Shown here in pieces: positions 1 to 6,228 of a stretch of 6,636 nt of DNA (its first letter is position 1; each line of letters opens with the position of its first letter). Location: positions 1-6,636 of the forward strand of contig CAZFPB010000042.1 of the NCBI GenBank assembly GCA_964520985.1, in the 5' to 3' direction. The notes beneath the pieces were generated by a model. It did no database searches, was not told the origin of the DNA, and saw nothing but the letters and a program-made list of their open reading frames with translations. The stretch is from CAYSGL01 sp964520985 (GTDB taxonomy: Bacteria; Pseudomonadota; Alphaproteobacteria; Micavibrionales; Micavibrionaceae). The translations under genes and the position numbers were made by a program.

Positions 1-2
1 TG

Positions 3-995
3 CCGTCCGGTGCAGGCCAAGCCTACATCGTTCGCTGCCGCATCAACGGCGGACGCGACTCGATGGGGCGAACCGTCGAGGCGTACACGTTCCAGGCGCT
101 CGTAGGCGTCAACACCGCTGGCGGACTGCTGCTGTTTGCGAACGGCGAGACGACCGAGCGTAGCGCAACGCATGGGCACACTATGGCGCTGAACGCCATG
201 GCGCTCGCAGCTACCGGGGACACTACAGTTACCGGCTCCGGCACCACCGGCCAGCTCGCGTACTGGGTCGACGAAAACACAGTCGGCGCCACCACCAACC
301 CCGGCACAACCCTCGGCACGATCCTCGCCAACGGCAACAGCGCCGACGGTGACCAGATCAAGAACCTCCTCGACCCGACAGACCCGCAGGATGCCGACAC
401 GTTGGCCGCGCGTGATGCCGCAATCACCAGCGCCATCTCCACGCTATCGACCGGAAGCGCCCACAGTCTCTGGTGTCGTTCTGCCAACAGTTCCGGTACG
501 CGCGCAGACCTCAGCATCGGCACCGACGAAGGCGCCTTCAACGTCGCCGGCGTACTGACCTCGCAGAAGGTCAAAAACGCCAATGTGGACAGCGCCGCAG
601 CAATCGCCGGCACCAAGCTCGCCTACGACAACTCGAGCACCGGTTTAACTGCGACAACTGTCCAGGCGGCGATCGATGAGTGCGTCACGTCCGTCAAGGT
701 CCGCAGCTATTCCGGCACCTCTGACACGCTCGGAATTACCGACGCTGGCAAGACTATCGAAACCACGAGCGGCAGCGCGGTCGCTCAAACGATCCCGCAA
801 AACACATCGATCGCTTTCCCCGTCGGGACCGTCATCGAGTTCTTCCAGGCAGGGACAGGTCAGATCACACTTGGCGGCAGCGGCATTACGTTCCAGCCGA
901 GCGACAAGCTGAAGACGCGAGCCCAGTATTCGACGATCGCGATCCGCAAGCGCGCAACAGATACCTGGGCAGTCCTTGGAGACACCTCAGCGTGA
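3..995 (+). CDS. Phage tail fibre-like protein, 5' partial
   Basis: The frame is open to the left edge (first whole codon at 3), so the true start probably lies outside; the first internal ATG (63) has no convincing ribosome site and lies inside plausible protein sequence. Residues below are counted from that ATG. The protein is rich in Gly, Ala, Thr and Ser with no membrane segment. Residues 58-75 (GQLAYWVDENT core) and 188-206 (YDNSSTGLTATTVQAAIDE) resemble linker motifs that recur in phage tail fibres. VDSAAAIAGTKLA (175-187) is another such motif. Residues 214-310 form a C-terminal tip domain (DAGK, IPQNT, FPVGT, GTGQIT, KTRAQ, W near the end) that is repeated in the fibre gene at 1748. 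Its role would be a structural, probably trimeric, distal tail component. It shares a GTGA overlap with the next gene. Family assignment rests on motif memory, not a search. Confidence 0.75.
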   Translation, partial: PSGAGQAYIVRCRINGGRDSMGRTVEAYTFQALVGVNTAGGLLLFANGETTERSATHGHTMALNAMALAATGDTTVTGSGTTGQLAYWVDENTVGATTNPGTTLGTILANGNSADGDQIKNLLDPTDPQDADTLAARDAAITSAISTLSTGSAHSLWCRSANSSGTRADLSIGTDEGAFNVAGVLTSQKVKNANVDSAAAIAGTKLAYDNSSTGLTATTVQAAIDECVTSVKVRSYSGTSDTLGITDAGKTIETTSGSAVAQTIPQNTSIAFPVGTVIEFFQAGTGQITLGGSGITFQPSDKLKTRAQYSTIAIRKRATDTWAVLGDTSA

Positions 996-1741
996 GGTCC
1001 CACATCGCCTCAGTGGCGAATTCGTTTTCACGCGGGTTCGCTATTCCGAGCGGCACGCTGTTCGCCTCCTGGGCTGACGCTGGCGTAACGCTCAGCACCG
1101 GTGTCAGTCACTGGACGTCGCAGCAGCCTCCGGGATACACGGCAACGCAACCGACCAATATCCTGCAGCCTGGGTTCGTCTCCAACTCGGTAGGCAGTCG
1201 TTCGTATCTTACAGGCAGCGGCTCGCAGTACCTGCAAAACGACAGCACTGCAGCCGGCGGAAGCTGGACGAACAACGGCGCATGGTCAATGTTCGCGGTC
1301 ATCAACTGCGCGAGCCAGACACAGGGCGTGTTGAGCATCGGGGCGACGTCTACCAACTTCGCCGCCCAATTGCGCGTGCTGACGACGGGCCGTGTGCAGG
1401 TGCAGAAACGCGGCTCATCTGATGGCGGCGCGATTGCTGCTGTGACGCTGAACAATGCATTCACCAACGGCAACTGGACGGTTATCGGCGCCGTCTGCGC
1501 CGGCACAACGGTCGACATTTACGGGGGCGTCACGGCCACCCCCAAGATTGCAGCAGCTGCGTTCTCGTCAGCTGGCGGGCTAACGACGCCAAGCATCGGG
1601 CGCATCATTGGCGACACTGCCGGCACGGGATGGGCCGGATCAATTGCCGCTGTGTTCATCGACGATGCGGCGTGGAACTCCACGGAGGTCGCATCCTTCA
1701 TGGGTTCCGTGACGACCTATTACGCCGGAGCGGTTACCTGA
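992..1741 (+). CDS. Jelly-roll (LamG/concanavalin-like) tail protein
   Basis: This 249-residue protein starts at a GTG that overlaps the preceding stop (GTGA), with GGAG at 978-981 at good distance. It has the make-up of a phage LamG/concanavalin-type beta sandwich: alternating hydrophobic strands, many Gly/Thr/Ser/Asn residues, and a late IGRIIGD...WAGSIAAVFI...TEVASFM segment (about 202-238) matching the usual last strands and closing helix of such domains. Shared motifs show it is a paralogue of the protein at 2884: a common N-terminal stretch around the IP at 18-19, and GAVCAGTTVDIY (167-177) against GAAIAGTTADLL. The likely role is binding a host surface sugar, or decorating the fibre made by the gene before it. 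It has no catalytic motif, signal peptide or membrane span. The domain call is moderately sure; the ligand is unknown. Confidence 0.7.
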   Translation: MRSHIASVANSFSRGFAIPSGTLFASWADAGVTLSTGVSHWTSQQPPGYTATQPTNILQPGFVSNSVGSRSYLTGSGSQYLQNDSTAAGGSWTNNGAWSMFAVINCASQTQGVLSIGATSTNFAAQLRVLTTGRVQVQKRGSSDGGAIAAVTLNNAFTNGNWTVIGAVCAGTTVDIYGGVTATPKIAAAAFSSAGGLTTPSIGRIIGDTAGTGWAGSIAAVFIDDAAWNSTEVASFMGSVTTYYAGAVT

Positions 1742-1747
1742 CAGCTT

Positions 1748-2887
1748 ATGGTAGCGAAGACAATCAACGGCAGTCTGCTCCGCGGGGAGACGCTGAATCT
1801 CGGCCGGTACCCTCTCGCGAACACCGGCATCTCCGCCGATGACGTAACGGCCGGGGCCTGGGCTGTCATCCGCGTCAGCCTACTCAGCGAGACGGTGATC
1901 GAGCGCAGTTCGGCCGCGTCGTCGGAAATCACGATCAGCGAGACGGACACAGAAGGCGAGTATGAGGTAGCGGTCGAGTTCGCATCCGGCACCACGAGCT
2001 TGTTGGCCGTCACCGGGTCTAGCACGCGCTACTCGTACCAAGTCCTGGTCTTCGTGCCGGGCGGCGAGATGCGGCTCGTCGGCAACGGCAGCATGACCGT
2101 GCGTGAGCCAATAGAGGGCGCCGAGGTGCCGACCCCGGACCCGGACGACGCGCTGGTTGCTGTTGTCGATGTGCTACGCCTCAACGCGACCGACCTCGAT
2201 GACAGGCCCAACCCGACCAACGCTGTCCTGCTCGGGTTCCACGAGGGGTCGCTCGCTGTCAAGCATGAGGACGGGACGATTACCGGCGTCGGAAGCGGCG
2301 GTGGTGGCGGGGAAACTGCAGAAGAGATCACCTGCGAAAACCCGTACCAGTCCGGCACGGAGACCACCGTTCAGGTAGCGCTGAACGACGGGCAGAATGC
2401 GCTTACAACTGGCCTGTCCACCACGCTCTCGTCCGCGAACACGTACACCGACACGTCCGTTTCCGGACTCGCTAGCCAGTCGTACGTCAATGCGGCCGTG
2501 TCTGGCCTGGCGAGCGAAACGTACGTCAACACAGCCGTCTCCGGCCTTGCCAGTGAAAGCTACGTTGATGACGCGGTTGATGATGTCCGGCGTGGAACAG
2601 TGCTGAACGACCAGACCGGAGCGAGCTACACGTTCTTGGTTTCTGACGCCGGCAAGGTAATCCGGGGAAACAGGGCCACGGCGCAGGCATTCCTCATCCC
2701 TGCAAATACGTTCGCAGTCGGTGAGATCGTATACGTGCGCCAGGTCGGCCTTGGGCAGATCACGGTAAGCGGAGACGTTGGCGTCACGATCGGATCACTC
2801 GGCAACAAGACCCGCACCCAGGGCTCAACGGTCGGGTTCCAGATGGCCGCCGCCAACTCGTGGGAGCCATTCGGAGATCTCGAGTGA
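1748..2887 (+). CDS. Phage tail fibre protein with heptad-like repeats
   Basis: This 379-residue modular protein begins 6 bases after the previous stop, in the same frame, with no clear ribosome site of its own, so it may be translated by re-initiation. Residues 1-120 form a beta-rich domain (…TDTEGEYEV…, YSYQVLVFVPGGE, GNGSMTVREP) of the type found at the N-terminus of baseplate or fibre proteins. A Pro/Asp linker (127-133) and a short helix-prone stretch follow, then a poly-Gly hinge (182-188). Residues 238-276 hold three perfectly spaced 13-residue repeats (VSGLAS-x2-YV-x2-A), probably a trimeric coiled shaft. Residues 282-379 are the tip domain also present at the end of the first gene (DAGK, IPANT, VGLGQIT, KTRTQ, W). 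It is probably a fibre whose partner is the jelly-roll protein downstream, which overlaps it by GTGA. Confidence 0.75.
   Translation: MVAKTINGSLLRGETLNLGRYPLANTGISADDVTAGAWAVIRVSLLSETVIERSSAASSEITISETDTEGEYEVAVEFASGTTSLLAVTGSSTRYSYQVLVFVPGGEMRLVGNGSMTVREPIEGAEVPTPDPDDALVAVVDVLRLNATDLDDRPNPTNAVLLGFHEGSLAVKHEDGTITGVGSGGGGGETAEEITCENPYQSGTETTVQVALNDGQNALTTGLSTTLSSANTYTDTSVSGLASQSYVNAAVSGLASETYVNTAVSGLASESYVDDAVDDVRRGTVLNDQTGASYTFLVSDAGKVIRGNRATAQAFLIPANTFAVGEIVYVRQVGLGQITVSGDVGVTIGSLGNKTRTQGSTVGFQMAAANSWEPFGDLE
2297..2312 (+). other. G-rich tract coding for poly-Gly hinge
   Basis: Five runs of two or more G separated by single bases encode the flexible Gly stretch between the N-terminal domain and the shaft of the fibre protein. 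The tract fits a two-tier G-quadruplex pattern on the + strand, but glycine codons alone explain it. Confidence 0.5.
2459..2575 (+). repeat. Three in-frame 39-base tandem repeats in the fibre gene
   Basis: Units lie at 2459-2497, 2498-2536 and 2537-2575, with no spacer. They encode VSGLASQSYVNAA, VSGLASETYVNTA and VSGLASESYVDDA. The protein is more conserved than the DNA (third positions differ freely), which indicates an old expansion kept for structure rather than a recent slippage event. The preceding residues (TYTDTSVSG) look like a decayed further copy boundary. Confidence 0.9.
2873..2876 (+). promoter_or_regulatory. Ribosome binding site deciding the start at 2884
   Basis: GGAG lies seven bases before GTG 2884, which also overlaps the upstream stop as GTGA. 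The earlier in-frame GTG at 2860 would add eight unlikely residues (MGAIRRSR) and break the 4-base overlap pattern seen at most other junctions, so 2884 is preferred. Confidence 0.65.
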
Positions 2888-4068
2888 GCCTCGCGCAATC
2901 TGTCGCCAGCAGCCGGAAGCGGCCGTTCCCGTTCTACATCCCAACCAACTGCATCCTGGCGCTGCGCGGCGATCTAGGGCGCACAGGAACCGGCGGCGTT
3001 CTGTCTTCGTGGACGGACTACTCGCCAGTCGCCGGCAACGCAACGGCATCACTCGGCAGCGTCACCTACGACACCAATCCGTGGGTTACGTTCAACGGAT
3101 CTTCGACGCTGGCGGTTAATTCGATCTGTTCGCGGTTGAGCCCGACGACCAACCAGCCAATGACCGTGCTTTGCCTCGCCAGGCACCGCAGTGTCGGTGT
3201 GATTCTGTCGTCTGTGCTGAACGGGTCGCTCTATAGCCTGCAGTTCCAAAATTCAGTGCTGGGCCGGTTCAGCATCGGCAAGGTCGGCGGCGGCTCCGCA
3301 TCGCTGCAGTACACACTTGGCCCAGCTTCTGACGAGTGGGCCTTTTTCGGCGCCGCCATCGCGGGCACGACGGCCGACCTACTCTTGAATGAGGACGTGG
3401 TGACCGACAACGGGGCATTCTCCGTGCCGGGTCCAATGTCGGCGGACACGACCGCGCGCATCGGTGGGCGCCAAGGGATCGCATCGTGGACCGGCGACCT
3501 GGCATCCCTCACAGTTTGCAACGCGGACATCACAGGCGCCGAACTCGACCGTGTACGCGAGAACCGCATGGAGTGGGCTGAGCGCTATCTGCTCCCGTCG
3601 CTTTGGAACCCGGCAATTACAACGCGCAGCGCGGCGCCAACGGTCACTTACTACAACCCGACGCAGGTGCCATATGTGCTGCTTGCGCGCTCTCACAATT
3701 ACCGTGTGACGCCGAATTGGAGCTCCGCTGCGCTGACCAGTGGAAACAAGCGCACGGTTGTCTCGTTTGGCTCCGAGGCGAACTGTCTGCGTTTTCGGCA
3801 CAACGGGACCGGTGTGGTCCTGGAGGCAATCGAGAACAGCGTTGTCCGCGCGACAACGAGCACACTCACTATTGCCGCAGCAGCCGCCATCACGATCAAC
3901 GCGAACCCATCGGCTGGGACCGTGTCGGTCAGTGGCGTCGCTGGCCCAACGGGAACCGCTTGGTCATGGCCCGCTGGAACTGCCGTTAGGCTCGGCGGAA
4001 TTCTCGGCAGTGAATCGTCTAGCGGCGATGAGTTCGACGGGACGGTTAAGCCTCCGGAGCGCGCATGA
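2884..4068 (+). CDS. Two-domain jelly-roll (LamG-like) tail protein
   Basis: The protein has 394 residues from GTG 2884. Residues 1-235 form a LamG/concanavalin-like domain, paralogous to the protein at 992: a shared start region around YIP, GAAIAGTTADLLLNEDVV in the core, then ARIGGRQG...WTGDLASLTV...TGAELDRVRENRMEWAERY, the typical last strands and closing helix of phage LamG domains. Residues 239-394 look like a second, different beta sandwich (WSSAALTSGNKRTVVSFG, FRHNGTGVVLEA, VRLGGILG, DEFDGTVK). The second domain stops abruptly at FDGTVKPPERA, where such domains usually continue for another strand, so the C-terminus may be clipped by a past module junction. The probable role is host-surface glycan binding at the tail tip. 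It shares an ATGA overlap with the SGNH hydrolase gene. No catalytic residues are evident. Confidence 0.7.
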   Translation: MSLAQSVASSRKRPFPFYIPTNCILALRGDLGRTGTGGVLSSWTDYSPVAGNATASLGSVTYDTNPWVTFNGSSTLAVNSICSRLSPTTNQPMTVLCLARHRSVGVILSSVLNGSLYSLQFQNSVLGRFSIGKVGGGSASLQYTLGPASDEWAFFGAAIAGTTADLLLNEDVVTDNGAFSVPGPMSADTTARIGGRQGIASWTGDLASLTVCNADITGAELDRVRENRMEWAERYLLPSLWNPAITTRSAAPTVTYYNPTQVPYVLLARSHNYRVTPNWSSAALTSGNKRTVVSFGSEANCLRFRHNGTGVVLEAIENSVVRATTSTLTIAAAAAITINANPSAGTVSVSGVAGPTGTAWSWPAGTAVRLGGILGSESSSGDEFDGTVKPPERA

Positions 4069-4781
4069 CTTGGACGGCGCTAACGTCGACACGGCACGAC
4101 CTTCCGACGCGGCCCAGTGGGACACCGCTGGGGTCACCGCTCACCACGATTGAAGTCGCGATGCTCGGCGATTCGATCACGTACGGCGAAAGCGCTGTTG
4201 ACGCTGGCGGTTGGCGCACTGTTTTGGGACAGCTCGCGACGCGCGCTGGGATGTCACTTACGTCTGTTGGGATCAACACGGACAGCAACGCGCCTCTCAA
4301 TAACCACAACGGCGTCAGCGGTAGCACGATCCCAGACCATAACACAGGCGGGTCGGTCAACTCGATCGCAACGCTCGCCACGCATCAGCCTGATGTCGCG
4401 TTCGTGTTTCTTGGGTTCAACGACGCGAACAATTCGACACTGACCGCAAACGCGAGCGCAAATTACCTCTCGCTGATGCGGAACGCGCACTCCGCTTCAC
4501 CAAACACGCGCTTCGTTGTCGGGCGCCTGTTTCAGGTAGGAGACGCCACGCGCCGCGCAAACATCGCGACGGTACGCGCTGCGATGGAGGCCGCATGGGA
4601 CACGCTCGACAGTGAAGGGCTGTTGATTGTGCGCGCTGAGACTCGCGTTATCTCATTCCCGACTGACCTTTACGAGGGCAACTCCAACCCGGTGCACCCA
4701 ACTGCGACGGGTTACGCGAAACTCGCCCACGCATTTTGGCCAGCATTCAGAAACGCATGCGGCTTCCACGCTGTCTGGTGA
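4065..4781 (+). CDS. SGNH/GDSL-family hydrolase (probable glycan deacetylase/esterase)
   Basis: This 238-residue protein has GGAG at 4056-4059 before its ATG, which overlaps the previous stop. After a Pro/Thr-rich lead of about 28 residues comes the SGNH fold. Block I is LGDSITYG with nucleophile Ser37. Block II is HNGVSGST with the oxyanion Gly at 83 or 86. Block III is GFND with Asn119. Block V is NPVHPTATGY with catalytic His211. The usual Asp three residues before the His is Asn208 here, so the enzyme may run as a Ser-His dyad or have changed activity. There is no signal peptide, as expected for a virion protein. Phage SGNH enzymes in tail regions are known to remove acyl groups from host surface polysaccharide, and its place behind two jelly-roll genes fits that. 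The family call is firm; the substrate is inferred. Confidence 0.88.
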   Translation: MTWTALTSTRHDLPTRPSGTPLGSPLTTIEVAMLGDSITYGESAVDAGGWRTVLGQLATRAGMSLTSVGINTDSNAPLNNHNGVSGSTIPDHNTGGSVNSIATLATHQPDVAFVFLGFNDANNSTLTANASANYLSLMRNAHSASPNTRFVVGRLFQVGDATRRANIATVRAAMEAAWDTLDSEGLLIVRAETRVISFPTDLYEGNSNPVHPTATGYAKLAHAFWPAFRNACGFHAVW

Positions 4782-4784
4782 ATC

Positions 4785-4829
4785 ATGCCTGAATTGGACC
4801 AATCCCGAGCGGTCACGGTGGCCGCATGA
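4785..4829 (+). other. Possible 14-codon minigene bridging the only gap
   Basis: ATG at 4785, three bases after the SGNH stop, opens a 14-codon frame (MPELDQSRAVTVAA) whose TGA overlaps the next start as ATGA. Its placement would keep ribosomes loaded between the two genes, matching the junction style of the rest of the block. No clear ribosome site is seen and a frame this short can arise by chance. Confidence 0.25.
4793..4803. promoter_or_regulatory. Short perfect palindrome in the intergenic gap
   Basis: ATTGG-A-CCAAT is a perfect inverted repeat with a one-base centre, AT-richer than its surroundings and located in the only true gap between genes. It is too tight to make a stable RNA hairpin and has no U-run, so it is not a terminator. 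It could be an operator half-site pair or chance. Confidence 0.2.
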
Positions 4830-5008
4830 GCCCATTTGGTTGGATCAAGTTCGGCCTGGCAGCAGGCAAAGCGCTGATTGACCTGTGGCGTATGGGTCGT
4901 GACGCCGCGGAAGATTCCGAGCCTACGAACCCGGTGAAGGTCCGCGAACAAGCGGCTGGGGCGAGCCGGGACAACGAGGCGGACAACGCCGGGAAGAGGC
5001 GCCGATGA
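4826..5008 (+). CDS. Small protein of unknown function, amphipathic N-terminus
   Basis: This 60-residue frame starts at ATG 4826; no other start lies between it and the in-frame stop at 4790. Residues 3-24 (PFGWIKFGLAAGKALIDLWR) are moderately hydrophobic but interrupted by K8, K15 and D19. They look more like an amphipathic helix that lies on a membrane than a full span. Residues 26-60 are highly charged, disordered-looking and end in KRRR. The frame overlaps the next gene by ATGA. I do not recognise a family. Its site just before the lysis genes makes a membrane-active role (holin-like or holin-modulating) conceivable, but nothing in the sequence shows it. Confidence 0.55.
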   Translation: MSPFGWIKFGLAAGKALIDLWRMGRDAAEDSEPTNPVKVREQAAGASRDNEADNAGKRRR

Positions 5009-5211
5009 GTCTAGCAATCGAAGCTGGCGACGTGGCCCACCTGGAAGTCCTGGAGCGCGGGCCATTTGCGCCCATCGGCTGGCTCTACGGTGGCATCTAC
5101 GAGCGACTGCAGGAGCGCAGCTTGGCCTTTCGTCGCGCCGGCAACTTCTACTTGTCTCCCTACGGAGCCGAGCAGCTGCGGAAGTTCCGCGAGTCTGGCG
5201 GCGCAGCGTGA
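5005..5211 (+). CDS. Small basic protein of unknown function
   Basis: The gene encodes 68 residues, with the strongest ribosome site of this part (GGGAAGAGG, 4991-4999) five bases before an ATG that overlaps the previous stop. There is no membrane span. Residues 29-64 (GGIYERLQERSLAF...GNFYLSPYGAEQLRKF) faintly resemble the recognition helix and wing of a winged-helix fold, where a helix is followed by a short hairpin ending in L-(T/S)-x-x-G. The likeness is weak and a DNA-binding role is only a guess. It sits between two other small genes and overlaps the next by GTGA. Confidence 0.6.
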   Translation: MSLAIEAGDVAHLEVLERGPFAPIGWLYGGIYERLQERSLAFRRAGNFYLSPYGAEQLRKFRESGGAA

Positions 5212-5390
5212 GTCGCAAACCCCGTTCCGAAGCGCCGTCTCCAACGTGCGCAGTCTGCTACCGGCCGCGCGTCTTCAACTCGCGGCTGTCTGTCTATGTC
5301 TGCCGCTTCTGTGAGCCAGACAAGGTGGGCGACGACGAGGTGCGGGACCCGGTGGTGGTGTTCGAAAAAGTCAGAGTCGACAGCACATGA
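5208..5390 (+). CDS. Zinc-ribbon-like small protein
   Basis: This 60-residue protein from GTG 5208 has two CxxC pairs: C14/C17 (CAVC) and C32/C35 (CRFC), 14 residues apart, with basic and aromatic residues between them. This layout is typical of a treble-clef or zinc-ribbon knuckle that binds one zinc ion. The tail from residue 37 is acidic and then beta-prone (DPVVVFEKVRV). There is no signal peptide or membrane span, so it should stay in the cytosol and could bind nucleic acid or a protein partner. It overlaps both neighbours by 4 bases (GTGA and ATGA), although its own ribosome site is poor, suggesting coupling. The specific family is not recognised. Confidence 0.62.
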   Translation: MSRKPRSEAPSPTCAVCYRPRVFNSRLSVYVCRFCEPDKVGDDEVRDPVVVFEKVRVDST

Positions 5391-5878
5391 GCCAATTCAA
5401 ACTAGGTTCCCGCTCTCTTGCTCGCCTCGCTGGCGTTCATCCGGATCTCGTTCGCGTCGTTGAACGCGCGATCCAACTGACGACCGTCGACTTCACTGTG
5501 CTGGAAGGCCTGCGGACCCTGGAGCAGCAAAAGGCGTACGTTGCCCGCGGCGTTTCCAAGACGCTCGACTCGGCGCACTTGACCGGTGACGCGGTGGACG
5601 TTGCCCCGATCGTGGCTGGCGTCATTCCGTGGAAAGACATGAAGTCGTTTCAGGCCGTGGCGCATGCAATGTTCCAAGCTGCCGACGAGCTTGGTGTGCC
5701 GATTCAGTGGGGCGCCGACTGGGACCTGGACGGGATCCGCGTCGACCGCGACTCCGACGAGTCGTTTCTTGACGCCCCGCACTTCCAGCGTCCGAAAGCG
5801 TTCCGTTTGCCGGCGGCTCGTGAGGCTGCTGAGCGCCGGGTCCGGTTGCGCGAGACGCACGCGGCGGAGGTCCTGTGA
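5387..5878 (+). CDS. Endolysin, M15-family zinc peptidase (L-alanyl-D-glutamate type)
   Basis: This 163-residue enzyme should cut the peptide stems of peptidoglycan to release progeny. It closely follows the phage T5 endolysin plan (M15C): FKLGSRS near the start, VDFTVLEGLRT (34-44), SAHLTGDAVD with zinc ligands His64 and Asp71, QWGADW (107-112), and DAPHFQ with the likely catalytic Asp129 and third zinc ligand His132. All catalytic and metal positions are present. DWDLDG (111-116) has the D-x-D-x-D-G layout of a calcium loop, at the place where the T5 enzyme is reported to be calcium-controlled. After His132 it carries about 30 extra, mostly basic and helical residues (e.g. AERRVRLRE), longer than T5-type enzymes. 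There is no signal peptide, so a membrane-permeabilising partner is needed. It overlaps genes on both sides by 4 bases. Confidence 0.93.
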   Translation: MSQFKLGSRSLARLAGVHPDLVRVVERAIQLTTVDFTVLEGLRTLEQQKAYVARGVSKTLDSAHLTGDAVDVAPIVAGVIPWKDMKSFQAVAHAMFQAADELGVPIQWGADWDLDGIRVDRDSDESFLDAPHFQRPKAFRLPAAREAAERRVRLRETHAAEVL

Positions 5879-6228
5879 AGCACATCGACGAAGAAACGGT
5901 GCTGACGTTGGACGAGCGCTCCGACATCCGAGAGCGCGACACCTTGCCGCCCGACAGCGAGCGGACCAGCCCGGAGAACGAAGTGCCACGACGCGCACCA
6001 TCCGAGTTTGACATCGAAGCCAGTGACGCGCCTGAGTGGGCCAAAGTCTTGCTGCGGAACCAACGCGAAGACCGAGCGGCGCTCAGTCGCATCGAACGGA
6101 ACCAGCGCCTGACCGCGAACGAGGTTCGCCGGTTGTCCCGCCGTGTTGGCGACCACGACCAGGAGCTGGAAGATATCCGCAGTCGCGTGTCCGAGTTGGA
6201 GGACTGGCGCGACGAGGCGGCCGAGTGA
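5875..6228 (+). CDS. Soluble coiled-coil protein next to the endolysin
   Basis: The protein has 117 residues from GTG 5875, preceded by GGAGG (5866-5870) and overlapping the endolysin stop. Residues 1-52 are acidic, rich in Glu, Asp, Arg and Pro and look disordered. Residues 54-113 form a long charged helix with heptad-spaced hydrophobics (I73, L79, V84, L87, V91, L98, I101, V105, L108), i.e. a coiled coil. It has no membrane span, signal peptide or lipobox, so it is neither a classical holin nor an outer-membrane spanin as it stands. Its overlap with a membrane protein that also ends in a charged helix suggests the two may pair. I do not recognise a named family. Confidence 0.65.
   Translation: MKHIDEETVLTLDERSDIRERDTLPPDSERTSPENEVPRRAPSEFDIEASDAPEWAKVLLRNQREDRAALSRIERNQRLTANEVRRLSRRVGDHDQELEDIRSRVSELEDWRDEAAE

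Noticed and set aside
63..65. ATG 63 as the true start of the first gene
   Set aside because: The frame stays open with sensible protein sequence to the left edge and no ribosome site precedes this ATG; it cannot be excluded without upstream sequence.
23..616. 197-codon open frame on the - strand
   Set aside because: It lies wholly within the fibre gene and has no ribosome site; GC-rich coding DNA commonly gives long antisense frames.
960..995. Programmed -1 frameshift fusing the fibre and jelly-roll genes (also considered at 2850-2887)
   Set aside because: No slippery heptamer precedes either overlap; termination-reinitiation explains both junctions.
2459..2575. CRISPR-like array
   Set aside because: The three units abut with no spacers, stay in frame and are conserved at the protein rather than the DNA level.
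2860..2862. GTG 2860 as the start of the second jelly-roll protein
   Set aside because: GTG 2884 has a well-placed GGAG and restores the GTGA overlap; the added residues look like out-of-frame fibre sequence.
4782..4825. Rho-independent terminator after the SGNH gene
   Set aside because: The only palindrome has a one-base loop and no following T-run.
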